Assembly: GCA_033782935.1 (NCBI GenBank)
Contig: JAWQEG010000491.1
Location: forward strand, 310,001 to 374,000
DNA: 64,000 nucleotides
From: Petrolisthes cinctipes
Taxonomy: Eukaryota; Arthropoda; Malacostraca; Decapoda; Porcellanidae
Direction of reading: 5' to 3'
A program made the position numbers and the translations under genes. A model generated the notes under the pieces. That model ran no database searches, had not been told where the DNA came from, and saw only the letters and a list, made by a program, of their open reading frames with translations. Of the stretch, positions 63,425 through 64,000 are shown piece after piece. The first letter of the stretch is position 1. Every line of letters starts with the position of its first letter.

Positions 63425-64000
63425 TGTTGAAATATAAATGGTGCTGCCTAGTTATTACTTATAAAGTGTTTACTCCTTCTTTCTATTTTGAAGTACCAAC
63501 GTAATATTAAAGTTTTAACTTTGAAGTCTACTCCCATTTTATACAGCTTACTGTAGGACAGCACCACATATGTTAAAGGAACACTACACAACTGCGTTGA
63601 CATAATTTGTCCGAAAACCGTCGTATGAAAGTAATTACTGTACATATTTCACAATATCATTTGCATAATTTAATTTGTTTTTACATATGTAAAATATTTT
63701 CGTTACATCAGTTTTTCTATAGTAACAACTGGTATAATATTTTACATATGGTAACTTACAAACCTTCACACGAGAACAAATGAGGTCGTTGTATAAGTAT
63801 ATGCAACTTACACCTTTGGTACGTAACTGAAGATAAAGTAAGAGGAGACAGAGAAGGCATTGATGTCAGTTGTTGTCATAATAAATATGACAGTTTCTTT
63901 GTAGTCAAAATTTCCGTTTTGTATACGAGGTCGTCTGAGCCTGAGTCAAAAGGCAAAAACTAAATGTTTCACCGGGAAATGCAGGATACTTTTGTCAGCT
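63425..64000. other. No gene recognised
   Basis: AT-rich sequence to the window end. If the host gene above is real this is intron. No exon-like segment was found. Confidence 0.4.

Overview
This is a stretch of eukaryotic, intron-bearing, repeat-saturated genomic DNA. The mix of envelope-bearing Gypsy-type LTR retroelements, hAT and piggyBac DNA transposons, a Penelope-like element, tRNA-derived SINEs and abundant (TC)n, (TG)n and (ATT)n microsatellites suggests an arthropod, most likely a decapod crustacean. That assignment is inference; no diagnostic host gene was recognised. Nearly all coding capacity belongs to mobile elements. Only two places look like possible host exons, and both are weak.

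Layout. Positions 500-13438 hold an old, broken Gypsy/errantivirus-like retroelement (Gypsy-1: gag, protease, RT, integrase, env). It is split by a piggyBac-containing insertion (about 4091-7785, intact DDD transposase) and by a tRNA-Ala-derived SINE (9856-10561, 12-bp target duplication), and a palindromic MITE sits in its leader. Positions 14578-17540 are a complete hAT transposon with matching terminal inverted repeats, a perfect 8-bp target duplication and an uninterrupted transposase. Positions 20180-28726 are a minus-strand LTR retroelement (Gypsy-3) with two 612-bp LTRs that are almost identical, although its coding interior is degraded. Positions 29021-38416 are a young plus-strand retroelement (Gypsy-2) with 726-bp LTRs, a GGCG target duplication, gag, protease, RT, RNase H, integrase and an uninterrupted baculovirus-F-like env. 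It carries a few breaks in pol.

Positions 38417-43838 contain microsatellites, two or three TTAA-flanked non-autonomous elements and a possible host exon. Positions 43839-46167 are a decayed hAT with TIRs and an 8-bp duplication. Positions 47090-53332 hold two related minus-strand hAT copies. They share an intron position right after the BED zinc finger, and the intron of the second copy has been colonised by two TTAA-type elements that share one TTAA. Positions 53335-56034 are SINE, microsatellite, long inverted repeat and minisatellite sequence. Positions 56188-58810 are a Penelope-like element (RT plus GIY-YIG) with a promoter-like, hammerhead-like 3' segment and an inverted copy of its own 5' end.

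From about 59650 the sequence can be read as the start of a host gene: a possible non-coding exon ends at 59849, and a second exon (60657-62566) has a 64-bp minisatellite expanded inside what looks like its first coding segment. The remainder is MITEs, a 59-bp tandem repeat and plain intergenic or intronic sequence.

How the parts relate. The three retroelements share architecture: a CCHC knuckle plus a second Cys/His motif in gag, a similar primer-binding region and the same unusual motif before the 3' LTR. In Gypsy-1 and Gypsy-2 the env ATG follows a splice-acceptor-like site. At least eight copies of one short TTAA-flanked MITE family are scattered over 44 kb.
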